From Liolophura sinensis (lineage: Eukaryota > Mollusca > Polyplacophora > Chitonida > Chitonidae), in NCBI RefSeq assembly GCF_032854445.1, contig NC_088302.1:37078191-37142190 (forward strand): a stretch of 64,000 nucleotides of DNA, read 5' to 3'. Under the pieces are notes generated by a model. The model had not been told where the DNA came from. It did not search any database and was given only the letters and a program-made list of their open reading frames with translations. The translations under genes and the position numbers were made by a program. Below are positions 1 to 11,730 of the stretch, piece after piece. Within the stretch, counting starts at the first letter, position 1. Each line of letters opens with the position of its first letter.

Positions 1-465
1 TACTGGTACAGTGTCTGGCTGCAGGGGTTAGCATTTTGCTGTATTTGTCCGAAAACAGCTCTTGTTAAGAGTTCTTGATTTGATCTCAAGGGGTAAGCAA
101 ATGCACTGTAACAGGTCAAAACTGGCTTCGTGGAATTGCCCTCTGCTGGACCTTAGATTTATGAACTTCCTTAGTTCAGTTCGACTGCTTCAGTGGGTAA
201 TTCAGAAAGTCAAACTTGGAGTGTTTCTCAAAACGTCAAACACGTCCTAAGGTTGCTTAACGCTTTTGCTTAGGCAACGCAGAAACAGGGCCCAGAGTTT
301 TGGCTGTATGCAGCACTGGGCATTAGTGAAAGACAGCAGTCCATAAAACAAACCCATAATCCTCCTGCCACTATATGAAAAAAAGAACTCCAGACCAGAT
401 TGACTTGTGAGCAAACTCATTATCAGAGATGTCATTTTTCACCATATTTTCTGATATGCATTAAA
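1..465. other. unannotated AT-rich sequence
   Basis: No exon, RNA gene or repeat that I can support. The short open frames on both strands are of a length expected by chance at this base composition. Confidence 0.5.
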
Positions 466-742
466 TATGACTTGTCAGATATGATCACACACATACACAT
501 TCATGTCACAGGGCATATACCATGCCAGCATGCAAAAAGTTTACAATTTTTCTGTGTCTCCAGTTTTGATGTTTAAATGTATCATGTCTGCATATAAGTA
601 TGACAATGGTGGGACTGAATTGCTGTAAATCACCTAAAATTTTGTTGCTCATGTTTGCTGATTCTGAAAGTTCTACTGATTTTAGAAAGATATTACGAGG
701 TTTGTATGAAAGGTGTAAGATGATATTCTCCTGGGAAAATGT
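466..742 (-). repeat. left arm of 277-bp inverted repeat
   Basis: The reverse complement of this segment matches 2283-2559. A hand alignment over about 275 bases gives roughly 13 mismatches and no obvious indel, so about 95% identity. Both arms end outward in TATGAC followed by a T/G-GTCA block, and inward near CATTTTCCCAGG. Each arm keeps one open frame of about 65-75 codons with the same wording, but I recognise no protein in it. It may be one copy of a dispersed repeat inserted twice in opposite orientation, or the long terminal inverted repeat of a fold-back element. Confidence 0.8.
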
Positions 743-2282
743 ATTTTTCAGCACCAAATGTAATATTTTATTACATTTATTTGCTTTCAAAAATGCACTT
801 TTTTGATTGAAATTTAAGGTCATTTAAAGGAATCTTAATAAGATAACTTTGCATGATGAACAAATTTCATACACTAATCCAACCTAGGCTTAATTGTGCA
901 TTTACACCTGATTGTATGTGAGCTGCAGAGTAAACGAAATTGTGACAATATCATTCTAGATATATCTAGATTTATTAATTCCTTAATAAAATCTGAACTG
1001 TGCATGTACACTGTGAGTATGTAAAGATGAAAAGCTACATGTACGTATGCATGAAATTTGATTTCATACATAAATCATTCTCATTTCAATGTAAGTATAA
1101 TAATAAACATGTGCACGTATGGATGGTGTATGTTAATTACAGCGAATTTTCCAAGTCTTGTTACAGTGACCAACAGTGGCACAGACTGCATGAGAACGCT
1201 GATTTCAACATGAAAATTTGGGCAGAAAGCTCAATTGATAACTTGAGACACGCTGTCAATGTAAAACATAAAAACTTTAAAATGTGTAATATGGGTCTTG
1301 CGTACTTTTAAACACTTCACTAAACAAATATATCATGCTTGGAAAAAAAAAGAAGTGATTTTGCTTGACATATTCACTGCTAGATTTCGATCTCGAAACA
1401 AGGCCAGAAACCATCACATCATCTTTCAGCATCTTATACGATTGAATCCTGGATGTAAGGCTTTTATAGCTTTTGATCTTGATGTTTAGAATTAAGACAT
1501 TCCACTGAAATTAGATTATTGCTGTTAACATGCTGCTCACGTATCAAACTGTTTGACTTAAAGCTTCCCCTAACCACTGAGGACAGCTATCAGCATTTGA
1601 ATCACAGCTGCTCAAATCGTGTAACACATCCTGCTCAAGGATTGACTTCTTTCTTTTTAACTTGGATGTTTGAAATTCTTTTGTGGCAGCCTTTGGGCAG
1701 TTAGGCTGGAAACGGTCATGATGGCGAGAATGTTAGATCAGCGCCCGGGACTGACAGATGGAAGCTGTCGGCAGCAGAAAGTGCCAAGATAAGACAATTA
1801 CAAAATTCAGCACCACGGCTGACTCAAAAGACAACACAGGAGAGAGCTGGGGGCCATTCCCACTGTGGCATAAATAATTAGGTATCATTCAGCGAGGTAG
1901 GCACCCAAGCTCGCTTGGCACGTGTGAAAATCGGCTCCCTGGGGATAGGCAAATGATCTGAATAATGCTAAATTGTTATAGTTACTTTTGCCATTTTCTA
2001 CGATGCAGGATTCGGACCATAGTGAATGACTATAATGTCATGGAAGCATTTTAATCTTACAGGCAGTACACAGACATATATGTGTTAAACTGGACTACAT
2101 AATACACACAAACACAAAACTGCATGTAGCAGTCGAGTGAGAATTTTGGCATATAAATATGTAAACGAATCCATTTGCTATAAAAGCAGAGCTCATAAAT
2201 CACATCTGCTAAGAATCCTGAGTACATCTGCCTTTACACAAAATAGTCATGCAGATTTAAGGACTAGACAGTAGCTCCGATG
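743..2282. other. spacer between the inverted-repeat arms
   Basis: About 1.54 kb between the two arms. The first 950 bases are AT-rich and featureless. From about 1700 to 1960 the composition becomes balanced and contains an AGATAAGA GATA-like word (1788-1795), TGACTCA, an AP-1-like word (1820-1826), and ATAATTAGG near 1874. No transposase-like frame is visible, which argues against an autonomous element. The GC-balanced part looks more like a regulatory element than transposon filler. Confidence 0.4.
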
Positions 2283-2559
2283 TCATTTTCCCAGGGGAAT
2301 ATCATCTTATACCTTTCATATAAACCTCGTAATATCTTTCTAAAATCAGTAGAACTTTCAGAATCAGCAAACATGAGCAACAAAATTTTAGGTGATTTAC
2401 AGCAATTCAGTCCCACCATTGTCATACTTATATGCAGACATGATATATTTAAACATCAGAACTGGAGGCACAGAAAAATTGTAAACTTATTGCATGCTGG
2501 CATGGTATATGCCCTGTGAGATGATTGTGTATGTGTATGATCATATGTGACCAGTCATA
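2283..2559 (+). repeat. right arm of 277-bp inverted repeat
   Basis: Partner of 466-742, in the opposite orientation and of equal length. The outer edge is ...CAGTCATA and the inner edge TCATTTTCCCAGG. The open frame here (stop at 2517-2519) parallels the one in the other arm. Confidence 0.8.
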
Positions 2560-3510
2560 GCACTTCAAACCACTTTTGGTACTTACCAGGGCATTTCAAC
2601 TGAGCCCCTTTAATGGAAAATGCTGAAGATGTATGCTAGACACAATGTCCCAGTCAGTGACAGCATGCACAAAACTTGATCAAACAGTTTCATATATAAT
2701 CACAAGATAAACCATTTCTATCTTTGTGATGCAATTGGATAAAATTGAATTCAACAGTGGGGCGTCTACCACTACAAAGCATTAAGCGTTTTAAGTCTCT
2801 CATCTGATACGGACACCGGAAATGGAGGCTGTAAGCTCAGGACCAAATTCGTGGTTAGTCTAATGCCAATGAATGTGCTCATAAAAACATGAATGGCCCC
2901 TAATGCTGGTTGTGTTACTTCAGCAGTTCACTTTGAAGATGAGCATCCTTTAACCAATGAGGTGACATGGTTTCTTCCAGGTTGCCTGCTTTCATGGACT
3001 ATCCTGTACTCATTACAGCTAACTACTATATCATCCAAATGACAGATTCTTAATATTAAAGATTAATTGCCAAAAAACAGTCAAATATAAAATATACAAC
3101 TACAGTAAATGATTTCAAATCTTGGCCAATAAAGTGAATTTTTAGAGGGAAATAAATGTATTAAAATACTACTTTTTAGGTGAAACTCAAATTTTTTCAG
3201 TAGGACAGCATTCAAACCTCGAAGGATTACCGTCCAGATTCATTATTTAGTAATAATTTGCTGCCCCTGTATATATTGTTAAGTTGAATGCCAAAAACTG
3301 TTGAAAAACGGTACAATAATCTGAGTAACATGGCACTTAAAATCACTAGATAATGAAGCTAATTTTAGGCATTTTTTCTGCCACTCGGAAATCTCTGCCA
3401 AATTATGTCATACAAGTCCAACTTTTATGAGATGTCAGAGCTTTGCCATCTAGTTCAGTGTGAAAAGCAGCTACAACAGTGACAACAAGCATACTGCATA
3501 CCTCCACAAA
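2560..3510. other. AT-rich noncoding sequence
   Basis: I see no coding segment, RNA gene or repeat copy here. The last ~100 bases lead into the THAP-like frame. Confidence 0.4.
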
Positions 3511-3784
3511 ATGGTTTGCTGTTCTGCATACGTTTGTAAAAACAGGTCGCACAGGAACCCTGGAGTTATATTTTCAAATGTAAGACAATTTGGCCCTCAT
3601 AAAGATGTATATTTACAGCACAAGACGGAAGGATTTTGAACCCACCAAAAACAGCAATACCTGCTCTTACCATTTTATAACTGACAGCTACAAGACCAAT
3701 ACAGCTGAACTTAAAAGATTTCCACAACGTCACCTGCACACAATGGTTCTAATACTCATGACTGATATAAAAATTGATAGATAG
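3511..3784 (+). pseudogene. frameshifted THAP zinc-finger domain remnant
   Basis: THAP domains are C2CH zinc fingers that bind DNA. They occur in THAP proteins and in P-element-type transposases. The frame from ATG at 3511 reads MVCCSAYVCKNRSHRN, matching the usual THAP start with the first Cys pair (C-x4-C). The other half, RRKDFEPTKNSNTCSYHF, lies in a different frame (ORF 3590-3784) and carries the second metal pair C-x2-H (codons at 3662-3673) in the typical RRKDF-P...S-CS-HF setting. The two halves are one base out of phase. The usual Trp before the RRKDF block appears replaced (KMYIYSTRRK). A GTAAGA after residue 23 and a TTTACAG 39 bases later look like splice sites, but the gap is too short for an intron and the phase does not fit. 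I infer a decayed gene or transposon fragment. A sequencing frameshift in a live exon is the alternative. Confidence 0.7.
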
Positions 3785-6339
3785 TAAATCTCTGTACAGT
3801 AACTCTGATGTCCACATTGTACATGTATTTATAATGTGCACGACTATAGTCCCCTATAGGCACTGGCTGTTTGGAATGCTGACCATAACATGTACTGGTA
3901 GTCATCACATATGGGTATGAATTCCTTGGGGAATAGAGTGATATTTATTGTGAAGCCGATAGAAAGAAAGAATAGTAAATAAATACTAAATATTAAGATA
4001 AACACATTGTAAATATAGTGTAACACAGCTTATCATTCCGTATTAATTGTTAGTGCTGTTGGAATTGCCTGGACAAAGGTCAAAATCAACTTCTGAAAAC
4101 TTGGAATCTAAAGTCTTACTAGAGATGTCAGTGTTATAAATTGGAATGTCAACGTTGTCCACTATGGGTTCAAATAGATACAGGTGTATATTTCCTTCTG
4201 TGTAGCTAGAATACGTCTTGAAAATGACATCGTTTTGATACGAATTCCCAGGTTATATAGGCCATCTAGACTTGGGTTGGCCATCTATGACATCACCTGC
4301 TGAGGTGTACCGGGAGGCCGGGTGTACATCGGTTAGAGCAGTAGATCTATTGTTTTGGTGGATTTAAAGGCCTTACTAAGTTTCTCAGAAGACCTGATAA
4401 TACACCGTTTAAACAGGTTATAATCTTTATAATTAGGGACAGAAGTTAAACCTGGACACTAAACCTGGAGCACCAAATGTCATAGGTGAAACATTGGGTT
4501 ATATACCATAATCAAACTATGTACAGACACATTTTTACTGTGTACCTAGTATAAAAAATAGCATGCATATATATGCTCCTGTACTTATAGATGCAGCAGT
4601 GCAAATGGTATGGACTGACTGTGCACTTTCGATGTACCACCATTCTTATGAAGATATTGAAAAATTGTGTTGACAACATGTTACGGAAATATTTTATATT
4701 GTATACCCATTGGGTAAGGGGAGGGGGTATTCAGTTGACCAACATGCAGTAGTGTATAGCTATTATGACTGGTCACATGTTTGTTCTTGATTGCTAATTT
4801 GGGTGCTAGGGTTTACTGTTCATATAGCTATTTCAGCCATGTATAACCAAACAGAGAAGGCTTGATTTACCCGCAGTGACACGGTGCGTGGGGGGAACCA
4901 ATCTAAGACTGTCACAGCGCAGATGCTCTGTCTGTCAGGTCAGTAAAAGGACAACTCACAGGCTGTATATCTCAGGTAATTGACCGAGAGGCAGACTAAA
5001 GGTCACTTTTAATGGCTTTAGTGTCACGTGAATTACAAAAATATTTCAGACAGCTCACATGTACACAATTAGTAACTTGTGCCGTCACAGCATTACATAT
5101 GTGTACCCATGCTAAAAGCTAACCTGCATTGCGTGATTAATAGGTGTATGCACTAAGTCTCTAAAATTTGACACTAAAACTTGAAATCTAAGAATAACAC
5201 ATAATTCTACCTGACACTGCATATTTAATAGGTATATGCATTAAGCCTCTCAAATTCGAGACCAAAAACCTGAAAGGTCTTCATGCAAACACAGACTTCT
5301 TCCGCTAACATATTCCTACTATAAACTATTTTCCAGCCTCCATAAGCCTAGCTCTTTGGAGGATACCTAAAGTGAGGCACACTGTGTTTCACCTATTTAG
5401 CAATTTTCATGTGGCACATTTTGCGTAACTGTGATCCACAGTTGATGCTTGAAGAGTTTTTGTGCAGTTTAATTAATTTCTTATCAAGAAAACTTAGGAG
5501 TTGGCATCTAAAGTATCATTTTATATACCACACTTCAGGTGAAATACAGCAAATTGAACTTCTTAAATGGACGTGCCATCAATGGCTTTGTATGTCATAT
5601 CTGACAACAACAGCTAGTAAATAATATATACTACAGTGAAAACTTAATAAAAATTATTTGGCCAAGTGTTTGACTGAGTTTTTATTTACTGTACACTGTA
5701 TACCTTTGACATGGTGAACACATAAAATTGCATAAGTTGCAACTCAAAATGCATACCTTACGAGAGCCGTGAGATGATACTGTGATTTGTAGTAAGCTAT
5801 AACCTGTATGCCGTGTTGATATAGACCTATACTGTTTTGAGAATATACGTGCACATCAGTTATGAGAGAAAAGCTGTTGAACCAGTGTGACAGATGGATA
5901 CACTTTGATGACAAATTTTTAGATAGAAAGATCAAAGTCACCCTATATGAATTCCTGTCAATAAATAATTAACATCATATTTGTTAGACTGTCTGATATG
6001 TTTTGTCGGTTAAATAAGATGACGAGGCTTTTGTCTGCCGGGGTTTTAATCTGCGGGGCTTTTGTCCTGGATTCCATTCTACCACACAAGAACAAAACTT
6101 CAGATCTTCTATTTTGGTACTGTCTATTGGTTCTGCATCATAAACTTACTGTGTGTCTTGATGAAGAAAGTTTTGTATCAATTGTGTTTGGCAAAATTTA
6201 ACAGTAGCAGTCATGTCTAAAACTGTAACATGGATAAATGAGCTTTGTGTAGCACTGCACATGTAGCTTAGATTATGCATGTTCATAGCATTCCAAGACT
6301 GGTGTGATTTTTAAAGATGATATGATTAGCATCTGAAAC
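3785..6339. other. AT-rich noncoding sequence
   Basis: Nothing identifiable as a gene. Two small GC-richer patches stand out: 4265-4345 (CACCTGCTGAGGTGTACC and flanks) and 4860-5010 (CCGCAGTGACACGGTGCGTGG and flanks). They could be regulatory elements, but no family signature is visible. Confidence 0.35.
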
Positions 6340-6860
6340 CCACTGAAGGCTGGGGTTCCGTATAATCTCGGGTCCAATCTGAAGGTGGCCCTAGGCCTCA
6401 GACCGGCCATGAATAATCACTTTAAAATACATCTGGCCCTGGGCAGCAGCACCACTCCTACCCTAAACGTCATCTGGCCAACCGTCTTATCAGAGATTGC
6501 TTCACATTGTCAATTCCAGCCCAGCCATAAACACTGTCATCAGAGCACAATTAAGGTAATCTATAAGAGAGTAGTGCAGCAGGCTTGGAGAGCCCACCAA
6601 CATTATATCTATAGGAGGGGCGAAATCTGTCGTTACGAGGGAAATGAGGGCAGTCTAACTAGACACCATCAAACCAGAGGAAGATCGGCCTTCCCTCGCA
6701 ATTAACCCCAGGGTGCTCCATGGGGCTGAACAGCCGATACTTTCTGGAGCATTATGGTCTTCTTGGGACAAGAAACGGACTTTGGGTATTGCGTTGTTAT
6801 GACATAACGGCACCCACAGGATTTATCATGGCCTAGTGAAAGGAAAATCTTCTGACTTCT
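6340..6860. promoter_or_regulatory. GC-balanced island, candidate conserved noncoding element
   Basis: About 500 bases with clearly higher GC than the flanks, open in several frames on the + strand only because stops are rarer. Words resembling developmental-factor sites include GAATAATCACTTTAAA (6409-6424), CATTGTCAATTCC (6506-6518) and CACAATTAAGG (6546-6556). The translated + frame (6385-6705) has no recognisable domain. Called regulatory by inference from composition; conservation has not been tested. Confidence 0.35.
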
Positions 6861-8869
6861 GAGGTTACACCATTGCTGGAGATCTCAACGTGAAGATCAT
6901 CCAGAATTTCAATTTCGAAAGAAACAATAAATAAAAAAATCTCTCTTTCCCTCAAGAGGCAACTTCTAAAGGTCAGATCCCTGTTGCTTGTAAAATTTTA
7001 ATAAGCATACGAATGACTGAATCCACAATTATGACAGCTATTAAGCAAACAAAAACAAGAAAGCCAAAAGTATATTTCCGGCATTTCCAGAACACATAAA
7101 TTTATCAAGACAAGATTTAATAAATACATGTAAAATGGCTCAACAAACCCAAGAACCAAGAGTGCATGTCAAAACAAAACATCAAGGCTTGTGTGCTGAG
7201 AAATATCATAATGAGAAAAAATATTCAAATATGACAATGAAGTCATAACCAGGATGATTGATGAAATTTCTCATTTTTGTGGCCAGTTGTAGAAGGTGGC
7301 CTCAAGAAATGTTCTCACACTCCTAGGACAAACCGGCTTCATTGGTCTTGATCAGCCTTATGTCCACCCCAATTATATTATTCATATTTTATGGATTCAA
7401 TTTTGGATGACCAGCAGGCATTCACACTCAAATCTTATTAAGGCAATTTTCATGGAATTAAATACATAAAAAAATGTTAACCATTTCAAATTAAATTTCA
7501 CATAGAAAAACACACATCCAAACTAAGTTAGACATCTTGGTTTGAGGGTACCTTCGATTTGTATGATGCCATGGATCCTGGTCAAACAAGAACCAGAAAA
7601 TCAAACCCAGAACCTTGGCTAGAATGATAACAAATGATAAGCTGCAAAGATAACAAATCACAAATGTCAAAATGACAAATTCTTTTTTATGCCAATTTGT
7701 CTGGAACCCTGTTAGCTGTATGTACAAGTTTCATGGACATGGCAGCGCTATCGTGGGATCTTGTTTGGGTAGAGTATGTTTGGGTAGAGTCCTTGTTGAT
7801 TTATGCAGTTGCCAAAGAAAACAGATTATAGTCCCCAGTTCATAAAAAATGGATTCTCTGCGACCGTAGAGCTGCTGGTGCCCAACCTATCTTGACAATG
7901 CTAAGCAACTGGTTCACCTTGCCCCAAATCAAAGAGGATAATAAAGGCGTGCCCAACATATTCACTTTTTTAATTCTTGTGCAGATTAAACTTGTAGCTT
8001 GTAAAACTATAGATTATAGATTGAACTACGTGAAATGGGTTCAAATCTACTGACTTCCTGAATTATTATCCAATATCACTTGCTAAATGCCTGAATGGTA
8101 TAACTATAGGTTTTCATGGCGATTCCTGACATTGTAACTATAGTTTTGTGTGTGTGTGTGTGTTATAATTACCAGAATCTTTATAGTAAAACTTTAGCAG
8201 TAATCTGGTAATATACATATACAAGTACAAGTAGCTACATGTAGTTGGAAAGTATACACTGATGTGATTTTAATCACAACTGGAAGCAATTTGTTTTTAT
8301 GAAATCAACTGTTGAAAACCATTTTCAGTATATCAAAAAAGAAAAAAAAATTGCATGTCTTTCTTGCATGTCATCTGCATGAAGAAATCAGTGAAGAAAT
8401 TTTTTCTCAAATTAATCAACTGTAATGAAGTAAAAACCGACAGTCGTATTGACATGATTGACAGCTACAAAAAAATCACAGTCTGTGCTAATAACAAGCC
8501 ATTCTTCATTCATGAAGCAAAATGTCAGGAAGTCAAAACTCAAATCTTCCAAAAACAAAGACACAAAAAGCTATTTTACATGCACACGAGATGTGCCAGT
8601 GTTTAATACACAAAAACTATATTCTGCCTGTGTTTGGTAATGTACAATTATTCTCACTTCAATATCCTATGCAATACAAATGAAGCCAATCACCATACAC
8701 TGCATGAACCAAAATAAATTTTATTTGGATAACGCACATTTATGTCATTATTTGAGGATATTCCACATTTCAAATTAAAATCAACATAGCACGTTGAACA
8801 ACAATACGGTCAAATTTCCACGACCTAAGTGCATCAGCAGCTCAAATGACTTCATGATCATTATGGTAT
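6861..8869. other. AT-rich noncoding sequence with a short TG run
   Basis: No gene recognised. A short (TG)n run lies near 8145-8162. The hydrophobic minus frame at 7491-7727 has no motif I know and is probably chance. Confidence 0.35.
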
Positions 8870-9072
8870 TTCCTTCCATTTTCTTTTCCTGGATGAAACA
8901 GGTGGAAAGGCATATTCTCAATTCCCACAGCACATGTGTGGCTAGATTTAGGTCTAGCAAACCTCCCCACTTAAGACTGTCGCTGAATGAACCTGACCTG
9001 TATTTGAACATGTGACCTCATGATTATATTGATCATAGGACTAACTGTCTACACAGATACCAGTTGAGCCTT
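8870..9072 (-). mobile_element. decayed tRNA-headed SINE
   Basis: On the minus strand the head reads GGCTCAACTGG (A-box-like), followed about 45 bases later by GGTCACATGTTCAAATAC (B-box-like), the arrangement of a pol III tRNA-type promoter. The body that follows does not match the abundant SINE family in this window. Boundaries are approximate and no target-site duplication was found. Confidence 0.45.
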
Positions 9073-10070
9073 TTCGTATAATTTTTTCTACAGGATATTG
9101 CACCTATTGAGGTTTATTAATTGTATGTATTCATGCGCAAAGAACATCTCTTACGAATGTCAAATTCTATTGCTCTTCAGACTTCTGAGAGTCAGTTTGA
9201 ATGAAATTCACCACACCATCGTTGATGAGATGCACAGAAAGCTGATAAGGACAAGGTGATTAGACAATAACAAGAGTGGACAAATTATGTTTTTCTTGCA
9301 AAGAGCATATCCGCGCCACTCTTTCTATTGACCAATCAGCTTGGCTGTATTAAATTGCTGTGCAGCATATCACCCAAGCGATGGTATGTTATTTACAGAA
9401 GGATATCAAATAAACCCCCAAGGAGTGAACTGTTGGGTGATTAGAAAAGAAATTTGGAAGGTCATCAAGGACAAGCAGGGAACTGTATGTAGAGTTGCAC
9501 CAGCGCTTGAAGCTATGAACATAAAGTTTGATTTTTGTGTTTTTTCAACATTTTCCAACTTAGCTCAGTTGTTGCAAGTAAAACCAAATCAGCCATGAGA
9601 GTGCGATAGCAGAGAAATTAACGGTCACAACTGCCTGTAACCAGTGAAATACAGCCTCTTGCCAATTTATATCGCACAGATGTACCAATGAAGATATGCA
9701 TCACAGCACATGCAGGAAATGTGCAAATGGTTGCGAAATCTTTCTAAATTAAGATTAAGCACCAGTAACCGTTCGTGACTGGTAACATTGCAATGCCAAT
9801 AATGAAAGAGCCATCATTCCAAAATCTGCTATGATCATTTTGAAGTTTAAAAGATCCTTGTTTGGAAACTTCTATTTTTTTTAAACCATAAGTCAGAATG
9901 CGACTAATGCTCCAGTCTGGACAATATCACGTGACTGTACCTTGCTTATTTGTTGCAGTAGTTATTGGATCATTTGCTTTGTACTCAAGACACAGTGATC
10001 AAAAAAAGAATAGAAGAAGTAGGATATCAGTTTGTCAGCCTGTACATGTGTGTGATCACTGGGTACTTAC
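9073..10070 (-). other. presumed intron downstream of the WW exon
   Basis: Begins, on the minus strand, with the GTAAGTACCC donor at 10070. The next exon should begin by finishing an Asn/Lys codon and continue the second WW unit up to its terminal Asp-Pro-Arg-like end. I could not find that wording anywhere in 1-10070, so the intron may run past the left edge of the window. Confidence 0.4.
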
Positions 10071-10187
10071 TTGATAAAGTATGGTTTCTCTGACCTATCA
10101 ACGGCCAGTTCCCAGCCATAAGGAAGTCCACTCCCTGGATCCCAGTTCTCTCTTGGTGGAAGCCATGAAGTTGTCTGGGTGTGGTGG
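10071..10187 (-). CDS. internal exon, WW region of an FRMPD3/4-like scaffold protein
   Basis: A 117-bp exon bounded on the minus strand by TGATTTATTTCAG and a perfect GTAAGT donor. The reading frame starts at its second base and ends with two bases of a codon, so both flanking introns are phase 2 and skipping the exon would keep the frame. It encodes HHTQTTSWLPPRENW, a short linker, then LPYGWELAVDRSEKPYFIN: the second half of one WW-like unit (TTSW-x-PP) and the first half of another (LPYGWE...YFIN). WW domains bind proline-rich peptides. The spacing and wording resemble the N-terminus of vertebrate FRMPD4 (Preso), where a Trp-Pro-Pro stretch precedes PPYGWE...YFINH. FRMPD4 is a synaptic scaffold with WW, PDZ and FERM domains. 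MAGI and KIBRA/WWC also carry tandem WW units, but their linkers are longer. A real exon is very likely; the family is a recollection-based inference. Confidence 0.85.
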
Positions 10188-10448
10188 CTGAAATAAATCA
10201 AAGAAAAAATCGTGATTAATACTCACTCAAGCATTTCTTTAATACAGGTGTCTAGAAATGAGCCCATTTCTTGTAGTATTGGATAAAAACAAAAAGCAAT
10301 ATAAATTCAGATGCCTATTTGATTTCATCACAAATATCAGCAGTCTATACATAACAAGAAATACATTTTCATGAAAATACCAAAATTTTGTTGAAGAAAT
10401 TATACTTTTCTTTATTAAAAAAAAAAAAACTAAACAAAACCAAACTGA
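10188..10448 (-). other. intron immediately upstream of the WW exon
   Basis: Minus-strand polypyrimidine/acceptor context for the WW exon, otherwise AT-rich, with an A12 run near 10419. The intron presumably continues far to the right. No upstream exon carrying the first half of the first WW unit was found. Confidence 0.4.
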
Positions 10449-10688
10449 TGAAGGATTGACTGATTCATGTTTAAGGCCGTAGACAAGAAGTTTTCACTTC
10501 ATATGACAGCGTTCAGGGTTATGTGTGGAGAAACTAGAGTGCCTGGAGTAAACCACCAATGTATGTCAGCTACAAAAAAAATGTTCTGACTCCATACACG
10601 CTGCAGCCAAAACAGCCAGAACTGGATTTGAACATGCGACCTCTAGTCAAGAGCCAGCACTTAAAGCATCTGAGCCATTTTGGTCCCT
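10449..10688 (-). mobile_element. tRNA-headed SINE, second family
   Basis: On the minus strand the head reads GGGACCAAAATGGCTCAGATGC, with the A-box TGGCTCAGATGC, and a B-box TGTTCAAATCC lies about 40 bases on. The body contains TCTCCACACATAACCCTGAACG and a TATGAAGTGAAA...ACGGCCTTAAACATGAATCAGTCAATC tail. That tail resembles the common SINE of this window in layout but not in sequence detail. Probably an old insertion, 250 bp from the WW exon in the upstream intron. Confidence 0.65.
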
Positions 10689-10904
10689 AATTGATGGAAA
10701 CATATTATGAGCTACTAAGAGCAAATATCGGGTGTTCAAGCCTAAATGACTAACATGATGCTGCTTTATTATTTTTCACTGACATGAGGGATGGGTGGCG
10801 GGAATAGTTTTCACAGGAGGGGGAATCTGGAATGCACTGTGAAAACAGTCAGCCTTGGAGGATATACTAGTTGGTGAACTTTGCAATATGACACATAACT
10901 GTCA

Positions 10905-11097
10905 CAAGGTAATTGGTCTCCTTCAAATTAAAGTTCCACACAACCACACAACAGGGTACTGTCAACCACTTCATATTTACACCTGAAGTTTAGGAGAACA
11001 ATATACAAGTGGCAGAATCCAGATAATTTCCTAAGACTGGGATTGAACCTTGTGTGGTGATTGTAAAGGCAAGCACCTGGCCACAGCCTGCTCCCAG
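10905..11097 (-). mobile_element. possible ancient tRNA-derived SINE
   Basis: On the minus strand GTGGCCAGGTGCTTGCC is followed by AAGGTTCAATCCCAG, a good B-box with a weak A-box. No tail or target duplication is clear. It could also be a chance B-box. Confidence 0.3.
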
Positions 11098-11149
11098 CTA
11101 TTTTTCAAGCCAGCAGCCAGACAACTACATTTTTGTCAAGTTGTGAACG

Positions 11150-11730
11150 AAATTGAACAACACACCACATATCACAGGAGATGACTTTAATAGTCTCACT
11201 CTCAGAGGGAAATGTACCAATAAAGCACAGTCGAGGGCATTGGTATATGGTAATGACAGAGCAAGTCAAACTAATACCACTAGGTCAATTGGCAGGAGAT
11301 CCTGGTCAGGGAGGGCAAATAAAACCAGCAGGAGTGGACGGTACTTCATCAAATTAACAGTTAAACTTGGTCACCAAATCTCGCATTAGTTAGCCAACAA
11401 TGGTTGGGATCCAGCTGGTTGATGAAGATTGCAGTGACCCAATAGGTGCTTAACACTGCCTTTCTCTCATCATCTGGGTCAGTTGTCCAGGGCCCTCCTA
11501 CCCCGGATTTCAGGAAATCTCCAGTAACGACCAGGACTTGTTATTTCATGCCCCTCTTTAAGCACGGTACCAAACAACTGGCACTGACAGGTTGAACTCT
11601 CAAGCTTGGGCCGAGTCCACGGACTGAACGTGTAATCAGAATTCATGCATCATATGGTACCTTGGCTAGTTCCCTGTCCATTCTGTTCCTCTTAAACTGC
11701 CTGGGTAAATATCCAAGGCAAACAGTCAAC
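11150..11730. promoter_or_regulatory. GC-balanced island, candidate regulatory element
   Basis: About 580 bases of balanced composition inside AT-rich flanks. It includes CTCATCATCTGGGTCAGTTGTCCAGGG-type low-AT stretches and a GGTACC pair (11567, 11657). The + frame 11153-11389 is Ser/Thr/Arg-rich without a domain. Inference only. Confidence 0.25.

Noticed and set aside
6340-6420. Asp-Pro-Arg-like codons on the minus strand as the next WW exon
   Set aside because: The surrounding residues do not follow the WW pattern, and no acceptor in the required phase is present.
10212-10300. Minus-strand GTGAGT donor as the end of the exon preceding the WW exon
   Set aside because: The upstream bases give no WW-like translation, and the resulting intron would be very short.
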